64,000 nt of DNA from assembly GCA_002307215.1 (NCBI GenBank), contig DBTU01000031.1, positions 55,215 through 119,214 of the forward strand. The letters are read 5' to 3'. Below the pieces are notes generated by a model. That model was not told the origin of the DNA. It saw only the letters and a list, made by a program, of their open reading frames with translations, and ran no database searches. Positions 17,516 through 24,304 of the stretch are shown here, one piece after another. Within the stretch, counting starts at the first letter, position 1; every line of letters starts with the position of its first letter. The stretch is from Lachnoclostridium sp. UBA1308 (GTDB lineage Bacteria; Bacillota; Clostridia; Lachnospirales; Lachnospiraceae). The translations under genes were made by a program, and so were the position numbers.

Positions 17516-17735
17516 ATGGACAGTATTAATCTACTTTCCCTTCGGTTATAACTTTTTGGTAATACTAAGCTTCCGTATTAGAGCTTGAAGCAGTCTGTCG
17601 GAGCAGAGCGACATCCATGTCGCATGCTCCTGAAATGTCCCTCCGTGGACATTTCCCAGACTTGATCGCTCTAATCCGCAAGCAAGTATTACCGGAAAAG
17701 TTATAAAGGCGGTCAATTAGATTAATACTGTCCAT
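17516..17735. repeat. 220-bp cloverleaf-like palindromic element (left edge of island)
   Basis: The ends are an 18-bp perfect inverted repeat: ATGGACAGTATTAATCTA (17516-17533) and its complement (17718-17735). Inward, TTATAACTTTT, GGTAATACT and ATTAGAGC are repeated inverted in the right arm, so the arms pair imperfectly for about 80 bp. In the centre are two independent hairpins: GGAGCA-GCGACAT / ATGTCGC-TGCTCC, and GAAATGTCC / GGACATTTC. No reading frame fills it. It resembles a MITE-like element or a structured RNA gene, and shares a 13-mer core (GACTTGATCGCTC at 17659-17671) with the element at 20.5 kb. Confidence 0.8.
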
Positions 17736-17880
17736 TTACCTGTCTTTGAATAATTATTTAAGAAAAGTGATTAAAAACACGTTATGTGCAATTTGTAACT
17801 TATACTAGGAGACATTTCTGGTGCGTTTATGCTTGTGGCAGCGATGAAGCCGAATTACTGTACACTAGCATATAATAACG

Positions 17881-17909
17881 TTGTAAAATGGATAGATGTG
17901 GTATATGAT
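17881..17909 (+). promoter_or_regulatory. Possible promoter of the unknown island gene
   Basis: TTGTAA (17881-17886), a 17-base spacer and TATGAT (17904-17909), about 70 bases before the ATG at 17982. Nothing gene-like lies between the palindromic element and this site. Confidence 0.45.
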
Positions 17910-17914
17910 TATTT

Positions 17915-17932
17915 ACAATAATATGTTATTGT
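17915..17932. promoter_or_regulatory. Operator-like palindrome at the predicted start site
   Basis: ACAATAA-TATG-TTATTGT is a perfect 7-bp inverted repeat with a 4-base spacer, centred about 15 bases after the -10 box. Its position suits a repressor dimer site; no regulator gene is recognised nearby. Confidence 0.4.
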
Positions 17933-17981
17933 CTCAATTATGAACAAACCATGCTGCATATAGTGATAAATGAGGTGAAAA

Positions 17982-18587
17982 ATGAAACGTACAACAAAGC
18001 AAATATTAAAAGAAGCACAAGATACACTATATACCGCTCAGTTAGGATTTCAATTAGTTGTTGGAAAAGATGCAAAAGCAAGAATTGCAGGTTTGAGAAA
18101 TGTTGTTGTTTTTGGCAGGGCTGTTACAAATGTATTGCAGAATTTAAGATCAAGCGTTGGTGATGATTTTAATGAATGGTATAATTACAAAGTAAATGAA
18201 ATGGCCTCCGATGATATAATGAAATATTTTTATAAGTTAAGATCACAAATCCTAAAAGTAGGTACAATTAATACATCTTCATCTTTAACACTATCGGGAA
18301 ATCCTTATGCACTAATGCGATTGTATGAGGCTCCGCCGAAAGTAAAAAGTTTTTTTATAGGAGATAGAATAGGTGGTTGTGGTTGGGAAGTAGAAATAGA
18401 AGAAGGTGTTACAGAACCTTACTATGTAGAGATTCCTGATAATATATATGGTCTTGATATGACAATTGATGTAGTGTTTAGTGATGTTCCAAATGATATG
18501 TTAAAACAAAATATTCAGGAGATGTGTGAATACTATTTGAAATATTTAGAGCAGTTAATTATAGAAGCAAAATTAAAGTTTGATTAA
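17982..18587 (+). CDS. Unrecognised 201-residue protein
   Basis: I do not recognise the family. The first half (to about residue 95) is predicted helical and basic at the start, with a recognisable pattern FNEWYNYKVNEMASDDIMKYFYKLRSQILK (about 63-92). The second half turns beta-rich and acidic (EVEIEEGVTEPYYVEIPDNIYG) and closes with a long amphipathic helix (LKQNIQEMCEYYLKYLEQLIIEAKLKF). There is no signal peptide, no membrane segment and no histidine at all, so the RX4-6H motif of HEPN nucleases is absent. TGAGGTGA precedes the ATG. It lies alone in the accessory island behind its own promoter-like site. It looks intact and expressed; function unknown. Confidence 0.75.
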   Translation: MKRTTKQILKEAQDTLYTAQLGFQLVVGKDAKARIAGLRNVVVFGRAVTNVLQNLRSSVGDDFNEWYNYKVNEMASDDIMKYFYKLRSQILKVGTINTSSSLTLSGNPYALMRLYEAPPKVKSFFIGDRIGGCGWEVEIEEGVTEPYYVEIPDNIYGLDMTIDVVFSDVPNDMLKQNIQEMCEYYLKYLEQLIIEAKLKFD

Positions 18588-18746
18588 TCATTATATATGA
18601 ATCAAGATTATTACGTTCCATGCATCTATATTCATTTAACATTTGGGGATAATAGGTGGATTGTCTTGTCGATTCGATATATAATATCATTAAGGTTTAG
18701 TAACCATACGGAGATGACAAGTTTTACTCATAGGAAGGATGATTGT

Positions 18747-19199
18747 ATGAAAAAACTATTTATAGTTATCGTATTTACTCTATTATTAGTCGGATGCCAA
18801 AGAAAAGAAGGCGCTACGGAAACAGATTTGATTTCTAATGATATAACCTCTGTTACCTATAATGATGATTACTCAGACAGTCAGAATGATTTGCTATATC
18901 ACGATTATGGTACAGGCATTAAACTATCGAGCAATTCAAAACTAATAATATCGCAACTTGATTTAGGCTTAAAGGATGAAACTGCAATTATTTTTGCATA
19001 TAATTTAGAGAATAGTGAAGTGATTAAGTTATATGATTATCAACCTAACCAGGATATTTCTTATACTCCTGATTTAGATGGTGTATATAAGATTATTGCT
19101 GAATTAAGTAATGGGGAGACAATTGATTTAACTCCAAAAGCAGCGGTTGAAACTACTTATACGGTAGAAAACAGCAATGGGATTATATCATTAAATTAA
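18747..19199 (+). CDS. Small predicted lipoprotein
   Basis: The 150-residue product starts MKKLFIVIVFTLLLVGC: a short basic n-region, a hydrophobic core and a lipobox LVGC with Cys17 as the lipidation site. AGGAAGGAT at 18733-18741 sets the start; an in-frame ATG 50 codons upstream lacks such a site. After an acidic, Ser/Asp/Tyr-rich linker the rest is probably a beta-sandwich (GLKDETAIIFAYNLENSEVIKLYDY, DGVYKIIAELSNGETIDLTP). It is likely exported and anchored on the outer face of the membrane. No specific family recognised. Confidence 0.75.
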   Translation: MKKLFIVIVFTLLLVGCQRKEGATETDLISNDITSVTYNDDYSDSQNDLLYHDYGTGIKLSSNSKLIISQLDLGLKDETAIIFAYNLENSEVIKLYDYQPNQDISYTPDLDGVYKIIAELSNGETIDLTPKAAVETTYTVENSNGIISLN

Positions 19200-19278
19200 A
19201 TGCCAATAAATTCAATGCTAATAAATCAAATGTAAAAAAATCAATATAAATACACATAGAGGATGGAGGGCTTTTAAC

Positions 19279-19647
19279 ATGTTAAGGTCATTGATGCAGG
19301 TGTATGTAAGGGGTAGTGCTGAAGCGGTTCGGTTGTATCAAAAAGCCTTTGATGCGGCATTGGTATGCGAATATAAAAATGATGATGGAAGTTATATGCA
19401 TGCCGAATTAGATGTATTTGGACAAATATTGGCGTTGTCAGAATCAAGAGAAGAAAAGAACATATCTGGTAATACCATGCAATTTTGCTTGCATTTTGGT
19501 GAAGCCAATAAAGAACTTGTAGAAAAAGCTTTTCAGGTGTTAGAGCAAAATGCACAAATTTTGATTTCGTTGGGACCATGTTCTTATAGCCCGTGTATGG
19601 TTTGTTTTATTGATAAATTTGGTGTAAACTGGTGTCTTTTTGCATAA
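19279..19647 (+). CDS. VOC-family (PhnB/glyoxalase-like) protein
   Basis: 122-residue protein with the PhnB-like pattern of the vicinal oxygen chelate superfamily: MQVYVRGSAEAVRLYQKAFDAALVCEYKNDDGSYMHAELDVFGQILALSES, then a second beta-alpha-beta unit (TMQFCLHFGEANKELVEKAFQVLEQNAQ) and a C-terminal DKFGVNWCLF, close to the family's DxFGVxW ending. The His in YMHAEL is the usual first metal-site position. The substrate cannot be deduced; PhnB-like proteins are mostly uncharacterised. The ATG follows GGAGGG by 9 bases. Confidence 0.8.
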   Translation: MLRSLMQVYVRGSAEAVRLYQKAFDAALVCEYKNDDGSYMHAELDVFGQILALSESREEKNISGNTMQFCLHFGEANKELVEKAFQVLEQNAQILISLGPCSYSPCMVCFIDKFGVNWCLFA

Positions 19648-19756
19648 GTACCTTTTAATTATAAGTACAATATCCATACAAATCCCATGGGCCGAAAAAA
19701 TAATATTTGGATTTTAGTTGTAGTTTATGATGAGTAAAACAGGGGGATATATATTA

Positions 19757-20306
19757 TTGATTACTAATATTTATTTTGTTAGACACGCTAATTCATCATA
19801 TACTTCTGATGAATTGAATAGACCACTATCTGAAAAAGGATTAAGAGATGCCAAGAAGGCAACTGAATTGCTATCAAATAAAAATATAACATATGTTATT
19901 TCAAGTCCTTATAAACGTGCTATGCAAACAGTTGAAGGCACAGCGAGTTATTTTGGATTACCCGTTTTATTGGATGAAGGTTTTAGAGAAAGAAAAATTG
20001 CTGATAGTTCTGTTGAAAATTTTGGTGAAGTGATTTTGAAATATTGGGGAAATTTTGATTTCTTCCTTCCCGGAGGTGAAACAGGATATATTGCTCAAGA
20101 AAGAGGTGTACAATCTCTTAAAAGTGTTTTAAATAAATATAGTGGCGAAAATATTGTTATTGGCACTCATGGAAATATTATGGTATTAATAATGAATTAT
20201 TATGATAAAAAAATATAATTACGATTTCTGGATTAAATTAAATATGCCGGATATATATAAATTAAGTTTTGAAGATGGAGTATTAGTTGATGTAGAGCAT
20301 ATTTGA
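19757..20306 (+). pseudogene. Histidine-phosphatase (phosphoglycerate mutase-like) gene, frameshifted near its 3' end
   Basis: The N-terminus ITNIYFVRHANSSYT carries the RHA variant of the RHG catalytic motif, SSPYKRAMQTVEG the second Arg site, and GTHGNIMVLI the second catalytic His. The frame stops at 20216-20218. In the next frame, just after an A7 run (20207-20213), translation continues NYDFWIKLNMPDIYKLSFED to a stop at 20304-20306, which restores a normal C-terminal strand and end. One A too many in the run explains this. AGGGGG at 19741-19746 favours the TTG at 19757; an in-frame ATG is at 19727. Either the gene is newly broken or poly-A slippage restores about 30 residues. All catalytic motifs lie before the shift. 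Confidence 0.8.
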
Positions 20307-20540
20307 GCATAACGCTCTCATCTATTTATTGTGTCAGTTTTCGATCATCTTATATTCATCATTATTGATCTAAAATCTCTAATTAAAATAGGTGTCTTTC
20401 TGATGCATAAATCTTACCCACAATATCTACGAAAAGAGTAAAAAAACATGAATATATTATCCTTGATTTTTCGTCCCATAGTCTTTTTGTTAACTTATGT
20501 TATTAATACAAAAGTAAACAAAATTATTTATTCAAAATCA
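20307..20540 (+). other. Intergenic stretch without a supported gene
   Basis: A 64-codon frame (20448-20642) begins here with a hydrophobic start but runs straight into the palindromic element, lacks a ribosome-binding site, and matches nothing known; it may be a gene remnant. Otherwise nothing is seen. Confidence 0.5.
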
Positions 20541-20826
20541 GGTTGGGGTTGGAAGAGGGATAGGAACACCATGCGAAAATCATATGTGGATTATGTGCGA
20601 TTCTTAGATATTGAGAGAGCGATCAAGTCAGACGTGCGATAATCGCACGAGCGCAAATGTTTGACGACGAGGAAATCTTTAAAACCTACTGTGTAGGTTT
20701 TAAAGATTTCCCCGGAGGAGTTTTTGCGCGTTCTGACTGCCTTTAGCGAACGAAATATCTTAGAAAAGCTAATAATCCGCATTTAGATTTTAGCAAGGTG
20801 TTCCTATCCCTCTTCCAACCTCAACC
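20541..20826. repeat. 286-bp cloverleaf-like palindromic element (right edge of island)
   Basis: The ends are a 30-bp inverted repeat with one mismatch, built on GGTTGGAAGAGGGATAGG, at 20541-20570 and 20797-20826. Inside, CTTAGATAT/ATATCTTAG and AGTCAGA/TTCTGACT pair, CGCAAA pairs with TTTTGCG, and two hairpins are enclosed: GTGCGAT-a-ATCGCAC, and a perfect 19-bp stem GGAAATCTTTAAAACCTAC with a TGT loop. The core GAGCGATCAAGTC (20617-20629) is the reverse complement of the 13-mer in the 17.5-kb element, and both elements have the same plan: two arms plus two inner hairpins. Confidence 0.8.
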
Positions 20827-20877
20827 GTCCATTTGATTACGCTACACTTTTTATATCATAAATAACACAAAAAACAC

Positions 20878-20994
20878 TTGCATTTAATGGCGGTTTATGC
20901 TAAAGTGTTTTGATGTGAGATGAGATGGTCCTCTGATGCATGGTAACATACCATTTTGAATTAAGAACATCTAAAAATGATAGGAGGTCACATA
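20878..20994 (+). promoter_or_regulatory. rplS promoter and structured leader (possible L19 leader)
   Basis: TTGCAT (20878-20883), a 17-base spacer and TAAAGT (20901-20906) give a plausible promoter. The leader can fold with an outer stem GATGT (20912-20916) / ACATC (20967-20971) and an inner hairpin ATGGTA-aca-TACCAT (20940-20954), ending before AGGAGG. Firmicute rplS genes are known to carry an autoregulatory L19 leader; whether this is that motif needs a covariance-model search. It gives rplS its own promoter now that it is cut off from trmD. Confidence 0.45.
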
Positions 20995-21342
20995 ATGAAC
21001 GAAATTATTAAGAGTATTGAAGCTGAACAACTCAAAGCAGAGGTTTCAGAATTCAACGTGGGCGACACTGTTCAAGTGTTCGCAAAAGTAAAAGAAGGTA
21101 ACCGTGAAAGATTACAGGTATTCGAAGGAACAGTATTGAAGAGACAGAATGGCGGAGTAAGAGAAACTTTTACCGTTAGAAAAACATCCAATGGTATTGG
21201 CGTAGAGAAAACTTGGCCGGTTCATAGTCCCATTATCGACAAGATTATTGTAGTTAGACACGGAAAAGTAAGAAAAGCTAAGCTCTTTTATTTACGTAAC
21301 AGAGTAGGTAAGAAGGCTAAGGTTAAAGAGTCAATCAGATAG
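20995..21342 (+). CDS. rplS: 50S ribosomal protein L19
   Basis: 115-residue large-subunit protein at the subunit interface. It has the family core EFNVGDTVQVFAKVKEGNRERLQVFEGTVLKRQNGGVRETFTVRK and the GVGVEK-like GIGVEKTWPVHSPIIDKI, ending in the basic RKAKLFYLRNRVGKKAKVKE. The ATG at 20995 follows AGGAGG; an in-frame ATG at 20977 lies before that site. Normally directly behind trmD, here it is 3.6 kb away. A strong terminator follows. Confidence 0.97.
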   Translation: MNEIIKSIEAEQLKAEVSEFNVGDTVQVFAKVKEGNRERLQVFEGTVLKRQNGGVRETFTVRKTSNGIGVEKTWPVHSPIIDKIIVVRHGKVRKAKLFYLRNRVGKKAKVKESIR

Positions 21343-21383
21343 ACAAGATATTAGTTTAATTTACTACTCATGAATACAACGAA

Positions 21384-21414
21384 GGGACAATACTTAAGAG
21401 ATTGTCCCTTTTTT
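21384..21414 (+). terminator. Rho-independent terminator after rplS
   Basis: GGGACAAT (21384-21391) pairs perfectly with ATTGTCCC (21401-21408), followed by TTTTTT. Confidence 0.9.
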
Positions 21415-21449
21415 ATCAATTAAATTGTTGGTATAGGAAGGGGATATCG

Positions 21450-22046
21450 ATGGATTTTGATTTTGATAAAGAGAGCAAAAGACCGGTGATCAGAAAAATT
21501 CTGATACAAACCGCAATCTGGATTGTTGAAATAGCTGTAGTTATTTTACTGGCTTATTTCATAATCTATTATGCACTCGAAAAAACTAATATGGTCGGTA
21601 TTTCTATGGAAAAAACCTTGCAGGACAAAGATTCTATCATTATTAATAAGTTCTCCTACCGTTATTCTGAGCCGAAGAGGTTTGATGTTGTTGTCTTTAA
21701 ACAAGGCGGTAATGAGCACAGCTATTATAATATAAAACGTATTATAGGATTGCCGGGCGAGAGTGTACAAATTAAAGAGGGAATAATCTATATTAACAGT
21801 GTGGCAGTGGAAGATATCGTTAATGTAGAAGAGATGAATAATTATGGTCTGGCTAAGGAACCAATAATACTCGAGGATAATGAGTATTTTGTGCTCGGAG
21901 ATAATCGTAATAACAGTGAAGACAGCCGTTTTGCGAGTGTAGGCAATATACGTAGGGATGAAATTATAGGTGAAGCCTTTATTCGGCTGAAACCATTTAA
22001 CTTTGTAAGTAAATTAAATCAGAAAAAGAATGCTCCGGAAGAATAA
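21450..22046 (+). CDS. lepB: Signal peptidase I
   Basis: Membrane serine protease that removes signal peptides. One N-terminal membrane segment (about residues 14-38) is followed by the outside domain: MVGISMEKTL holds the catalytic Ser near residue 52, NIKRIIGLPGESVQI the catalytic Lys near 93, and YFVLGDNRNNSEDSR the box E motif. A normal Bacillus-type SipS would have GxSMxPT; here Glu replaces the usual Pro/Gln position (SMEKT). The length of 198 residues is usual. The ATG at 21450 follows AGGAAGGGG. It belongs to the rplS-lepB-rbgA-rnhB order of clostridia. Confidence 0.94.
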   Translation: MDFDFDKESKRPVIRKILIQTAIWIVEIAVVILLAYFIIYYALEKTNMVGISMEKTLQDKDSIIINKFSYRYSEPKRFDVVVFKQGGNEHSYYNIKRIIGLPGESVQIKEGIIYINSVAVEDIVNVEEMNNYGLAKEPIILEDNEYFVLGDNRNNSEDSRFASVGNIRRDEIIGEAFIRLKPFNFVSKLNQKKNAPEE

Positions 22047-22066
22047 TGTGAGCATGGAGGATATAT

Positions 22067-23200
22067 ATGCATTTTCAATGGTATCCAGGCCATATGGCCA
22101 AGGCAAAGCGCATGATGCAGGAAGATATAAAGCTAATTGATGTAGTAATTGAGCTGGTGGATGCACGAATCCCGTATTCCAGTAAAAATCCTGATATAGA
22201 TGTCTTGGCTAAAAATAAATCAAGAGTAATACTGATGAACAAAAGCGATATGGCGGATCAACGTTATAATGCAGCATGGAAGGAATACTTCGAAGCAAAG
22301 GGATATTTTGTAGCTCTTGTCAATTCGAAGAGTGGAACCGGAGTAAAGCAAGTACAAGATATTGTTAATAAAGCTTGTGAAGCAAAAATTGAGAGGGACA
22401 AAAAGAAAGGTATCTTAAATCGTCCGGTACGCGCCATGATTGTTGGAATACCGAATGTAGGTAAGTCAACCTTTATCAACAGTTTTGTCGGTAAAGCTAG
22501 TACAAAGACAGGCAATAAACCGGGTGTAACCAAGGGAAAGCAATGGATAAGGTTGAGTAAATTCACAGAATTACTTGATACTCCGGGTATTCTTTGGCCG
22601 AGATTTGAAGATCAGAACGTAGGGCTTAAACTGGCGCTTATCGGTTCCATTAATGACAGCATTATTGATTCCTTGGATCTTGCTTTGGAGCTTATTTTAG
22701 TTCTGAGTAAATATTATCCGGAAGTGCTGGCCAACCGCTATGGAATTGAGACGGTACTTTCAGTGGATAATTTACAGGGAGCGTTAAAGTTACTGGAGAA
22801 AATAGCTGTGAAGCGTTCCTGCCTTATTAAAGGTGGAGAACCGGATATTCGTCGTGCAGCTGTTTTCGTTATTGACGATTTTCGTACGATAAAGCTTGGT
22901 AATATTACACTTGAGTTTCCTGATGATAGGAAGAATAAAGATAAAGACAAAGATAAAGACAAAGACAAAGACAAAGACAAAGACAAAGATAAAGATAAAG
23001 ACAAAGACAAAGACAAAGACAAAGACAAAGACAAAGACAAAGATAAAGATAAAGATAAAGATAAAGATAAAGATAAAGACAAAGACAAAGACAAAGACAA
23101 AGACAAAGACAAAGACAAAGACAAAGACAAAGACAAAGACAAAGACAAAGACAAAGACAAAGACAAAGATAAGCTTGTTACAGATGGAAAGGATATTTAA
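22067..23200 (+). CDS. rbgA: Ribosome biogenesis GTPase RbgA (YlqF) with 39-unit Lys-Asp tail
   Basis: Circularly permuted GTPase for late 50S assembly. Motifs come in permuted order: NKSDMAD (G4) near 58, then GIPNVGKSTFINSF (G1) near 127, GVTKGKQW (G2), and DTPGILWP (G3) near 172; the C-terminal helical RNA-contact domain ends near residue 287. A normal protein would stop there. Instead 39 consecutive Lys-Asp pairs follow (about residues 291-368), then KLVTDGKDI and the stop. The first residue MHFQWYPGHMAKAKRMM is a canonical start behind GGAGG. The stop TAA directly abuts the rnhB ATG. Core function should be intact; the tail could bind RNA or protein or be neutral. Confidence 0.93.
   Translation: MHFQWYPGHMAKAKRMMQEDIKLIDVVIELVDARIPYSSKNPDIDVLAKNKSRVILMNKSDMADQRYNAAWKEYFEAKGYFVALVNSKSGTGVKQVQDIVNKACEAKIERDKKKGILNRPVRAMIVGIPNVGKSTFINSFVGKASTKTGNKPGVTKGKQWIRLSKFTELLDTPGILWPRFEDQNVGLKLALIGSINDSIIDSLDLALELILVLSKYYPEVLANRYGIETVLSVDNLQGALKLLEKIAVKRSCLIKGGEPDIRRAAVFVIDDFRTIKLGNITLEFPDDRKNKDKDKDKDKDKDKDKDKDKDKDKDKDKDKDKDKDKDKDKDKDKDKDKDKDKDKDKDKDKDKDKDKDKDKDKDKDKDKDKLVTDGKDI
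22937..23170 (+). repeat. Hexanucleotide repeat AAAGAY x39 inside rbgA
   Basis: 39 uninterrupted units of AAAGAC or AAAGAT (234 bp), in frame with rbgA and reading Lys-Asp. The GAT units are clustered (near the start, around 22990, and six in a row near 23042-23076) rather than scattered, the pattern left by slippage duplicating blocks. All changes are synonymous. Confidence 0.98.
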
Positions 23201-24001
23201 ATGTCTGATAAAGAATTAGGTGAAGGCTCTCCGAAGAAAATTGCCCATATTAAAATGGAATTTATGAAGGCGACCAAGGAGCAGATTCCCGAATTACTGA
23301 GTAAATATGAGAGTGATGAAAGAAGCGGCGTTATTACAGTCTGCAATCAATACCGCAACAGAGAACTTTCACACCAAAAAGAACTGATACGTATGGAAAC
23401 GATGAAGCAGTACGAAAATAAATATTCTCAGTATGAGTATATCTGTGGAATTGATGAAGTAGGAAGAGGTCCTTTTGCCGGGCCGGTGATGGCTTGTGCT
23501 ATGATTCTTCCAAGGGACTGTAACATATTGTACATCAATGATTCCAAGCAGCTTTCCGAAAAGAAACGGGAAGAACTGTATGATGAAATCATATCCCAAG
23601 CGGTTGCATTTGGAATCGGAAGCATGCCTCCGAATCAAATTGATGAAATGAATATTCTTCAAGCTACTTATGAAGCCATGCGCAAGGCTATCAGCAATTT
23701 GACGGTAAAACCCGATATATTATTAAATGATGCGGTGACCATTCCGGGAGTGAATATCAGGCAAATTCCGATCATTAAAGGAGATGCAAAAAGTATTTCT
23801 ATTGCGGCGGCGAGTATTGTAGCTAAGGTTACCAGAGACCGCCTGATGCTTGCATATGATAAAGTGTTTCCCGGTTATGATTTTGCAAGTAATAAAGGCT
23901 ACGGATCGGCAAAACATATTGAAGCCATCGGTAAGCTTGGCTTGACACCGATTCACCGCAGAAGCTTTCTTAAGAATATAATGGAAGGCGACCAAGTATA
24001 A
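23201..24001 (+). CDS. rnhB: Ribonuclease HII
   Basis: Removes ribonucleotides and RNA primers from DNA. After an N-terminal extension of about 80 residues (typical of Firmicute RnhB), the core begins YICGIDEVGRGPFAGPVMACAMIL, with the catalytic Asp-Glu pair; the NDSKQLSEKKREELYDEI and SIAAASIVAKVTRDRLM motifs follow, and the last conserved acid lies in YDKVFPGYDF. Length 266. ATG 23201 starts on the base after the rbgA stop, so translation is probably coupled. Confidence 0.96.
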   Translation: MSDKELGEGSPKKIAHIKMEFMKATKEQIPELLSKYESDERSGVITVCNQYRNRELSHQKELIRMETMKQYENKYSQYEYICGIDEVGRGPFAGPVMACAMILPRDCNILYINDSKQLSEKKREELYDEIISQAVAFGIGSMPPNQIDEMNILQATYEAMRKAISNLTVKPDILLNDAVTIPGVNIRQIPIIKGDAKSISIAAASIVAKVTRDRLMLAYDKVFPGYDFASNKGYGSAKHIEAIGKLGLTPIHRRSFLKNIMEGDQV

Positions 24002-24016
24002 ACTGGGGGTATTCGT

Positions 24017-24304
24017 ATGGGTAAGCAAAATTTTGATCAAAAACCTAAAACAGCGATTGCAATTTCCTATGAACCGGAGGATGATGCCCCGAAGGTAATT
24101 GCCTCCGGAAAAGGTTATCTTGCAGAAAGAATTATTGAGAGAGCAAAAGAAAGTAAGATTCCGATCCATAAGGACAGTAAGCTTGCTAATACGTTGTCAA
24201 AGCTTGAGATCGGAGAAATGATTCCGCAGGAATTATATGAAGTTGTTGCTGAAATCTTAGTGTTTGTGGATAAATTGGACAGGATCAAAGGGAAAATCGA
24301 ATGA
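24017..24304 (+). CDS. FlhB C-terminal-like (EscU/YscU/HrcU family) small protein
   Basis: 95-residue soluble protein resembling the cytoplasmic FlhBc domain of the flagellar/type III export switch (YlqH-like): AIAISYEPEDDAPKVIASGKGYLAERIIERAKESKIPIHKDSKLANTLSKLEIGEMIPQELYEVVAEIL. In FlhB the autocleavage NPTH motif precedes this region; it is absent here. Such stand-alone copies are regularly found between rnhB and yraN in Firmicutes. It overlaps the yraN start by 4 bases (ATGA). Its role is unknown; no other export gene lies in the window. Confidence 0.82.
   Translation: MGKQNFDQKPKTAIAISYEPEDDAPKVIASGKGYLAERIIERAKESKIPIHKDSKLANTLSKLEIGEMIPQELYEVVAEILVFVDKLDRIKGKIE

Noticed and set aside
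20448..20642. 64-codon frame at the right island edge
   Set aside because: Its second half is the palindromic element and it has no ribosome-binding site; at most a gene remnant.
17516..20826. Composite transposon or integrative element
   Set aside because: The two bordering palindromes are not copies of one another and no transposase, integrase or recombinase frame is found, so only an island is claimed.
22738..23166. Antisense Ser-Leu repeat frame opposite rbgA
   Set aside because: It is the complement of the AAAGAY hexanucleotide repeat; open only because the repeat contains no stop in that frame.
22937..23170. CRISPR array
   Set aside because: Six-base units without spacers, inside a coding frame; no cas genes.
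22896..23219. Lys-Thr repeat frame on the + strand
   Set aside because: A shifted reading of the same hexanucleotide repeat with no start signal.
24017..24304. Type III secretion or flagellar locus
   Set aside because: Only the isolated FlhB-tail protein is present; no other export gene lies in the window.
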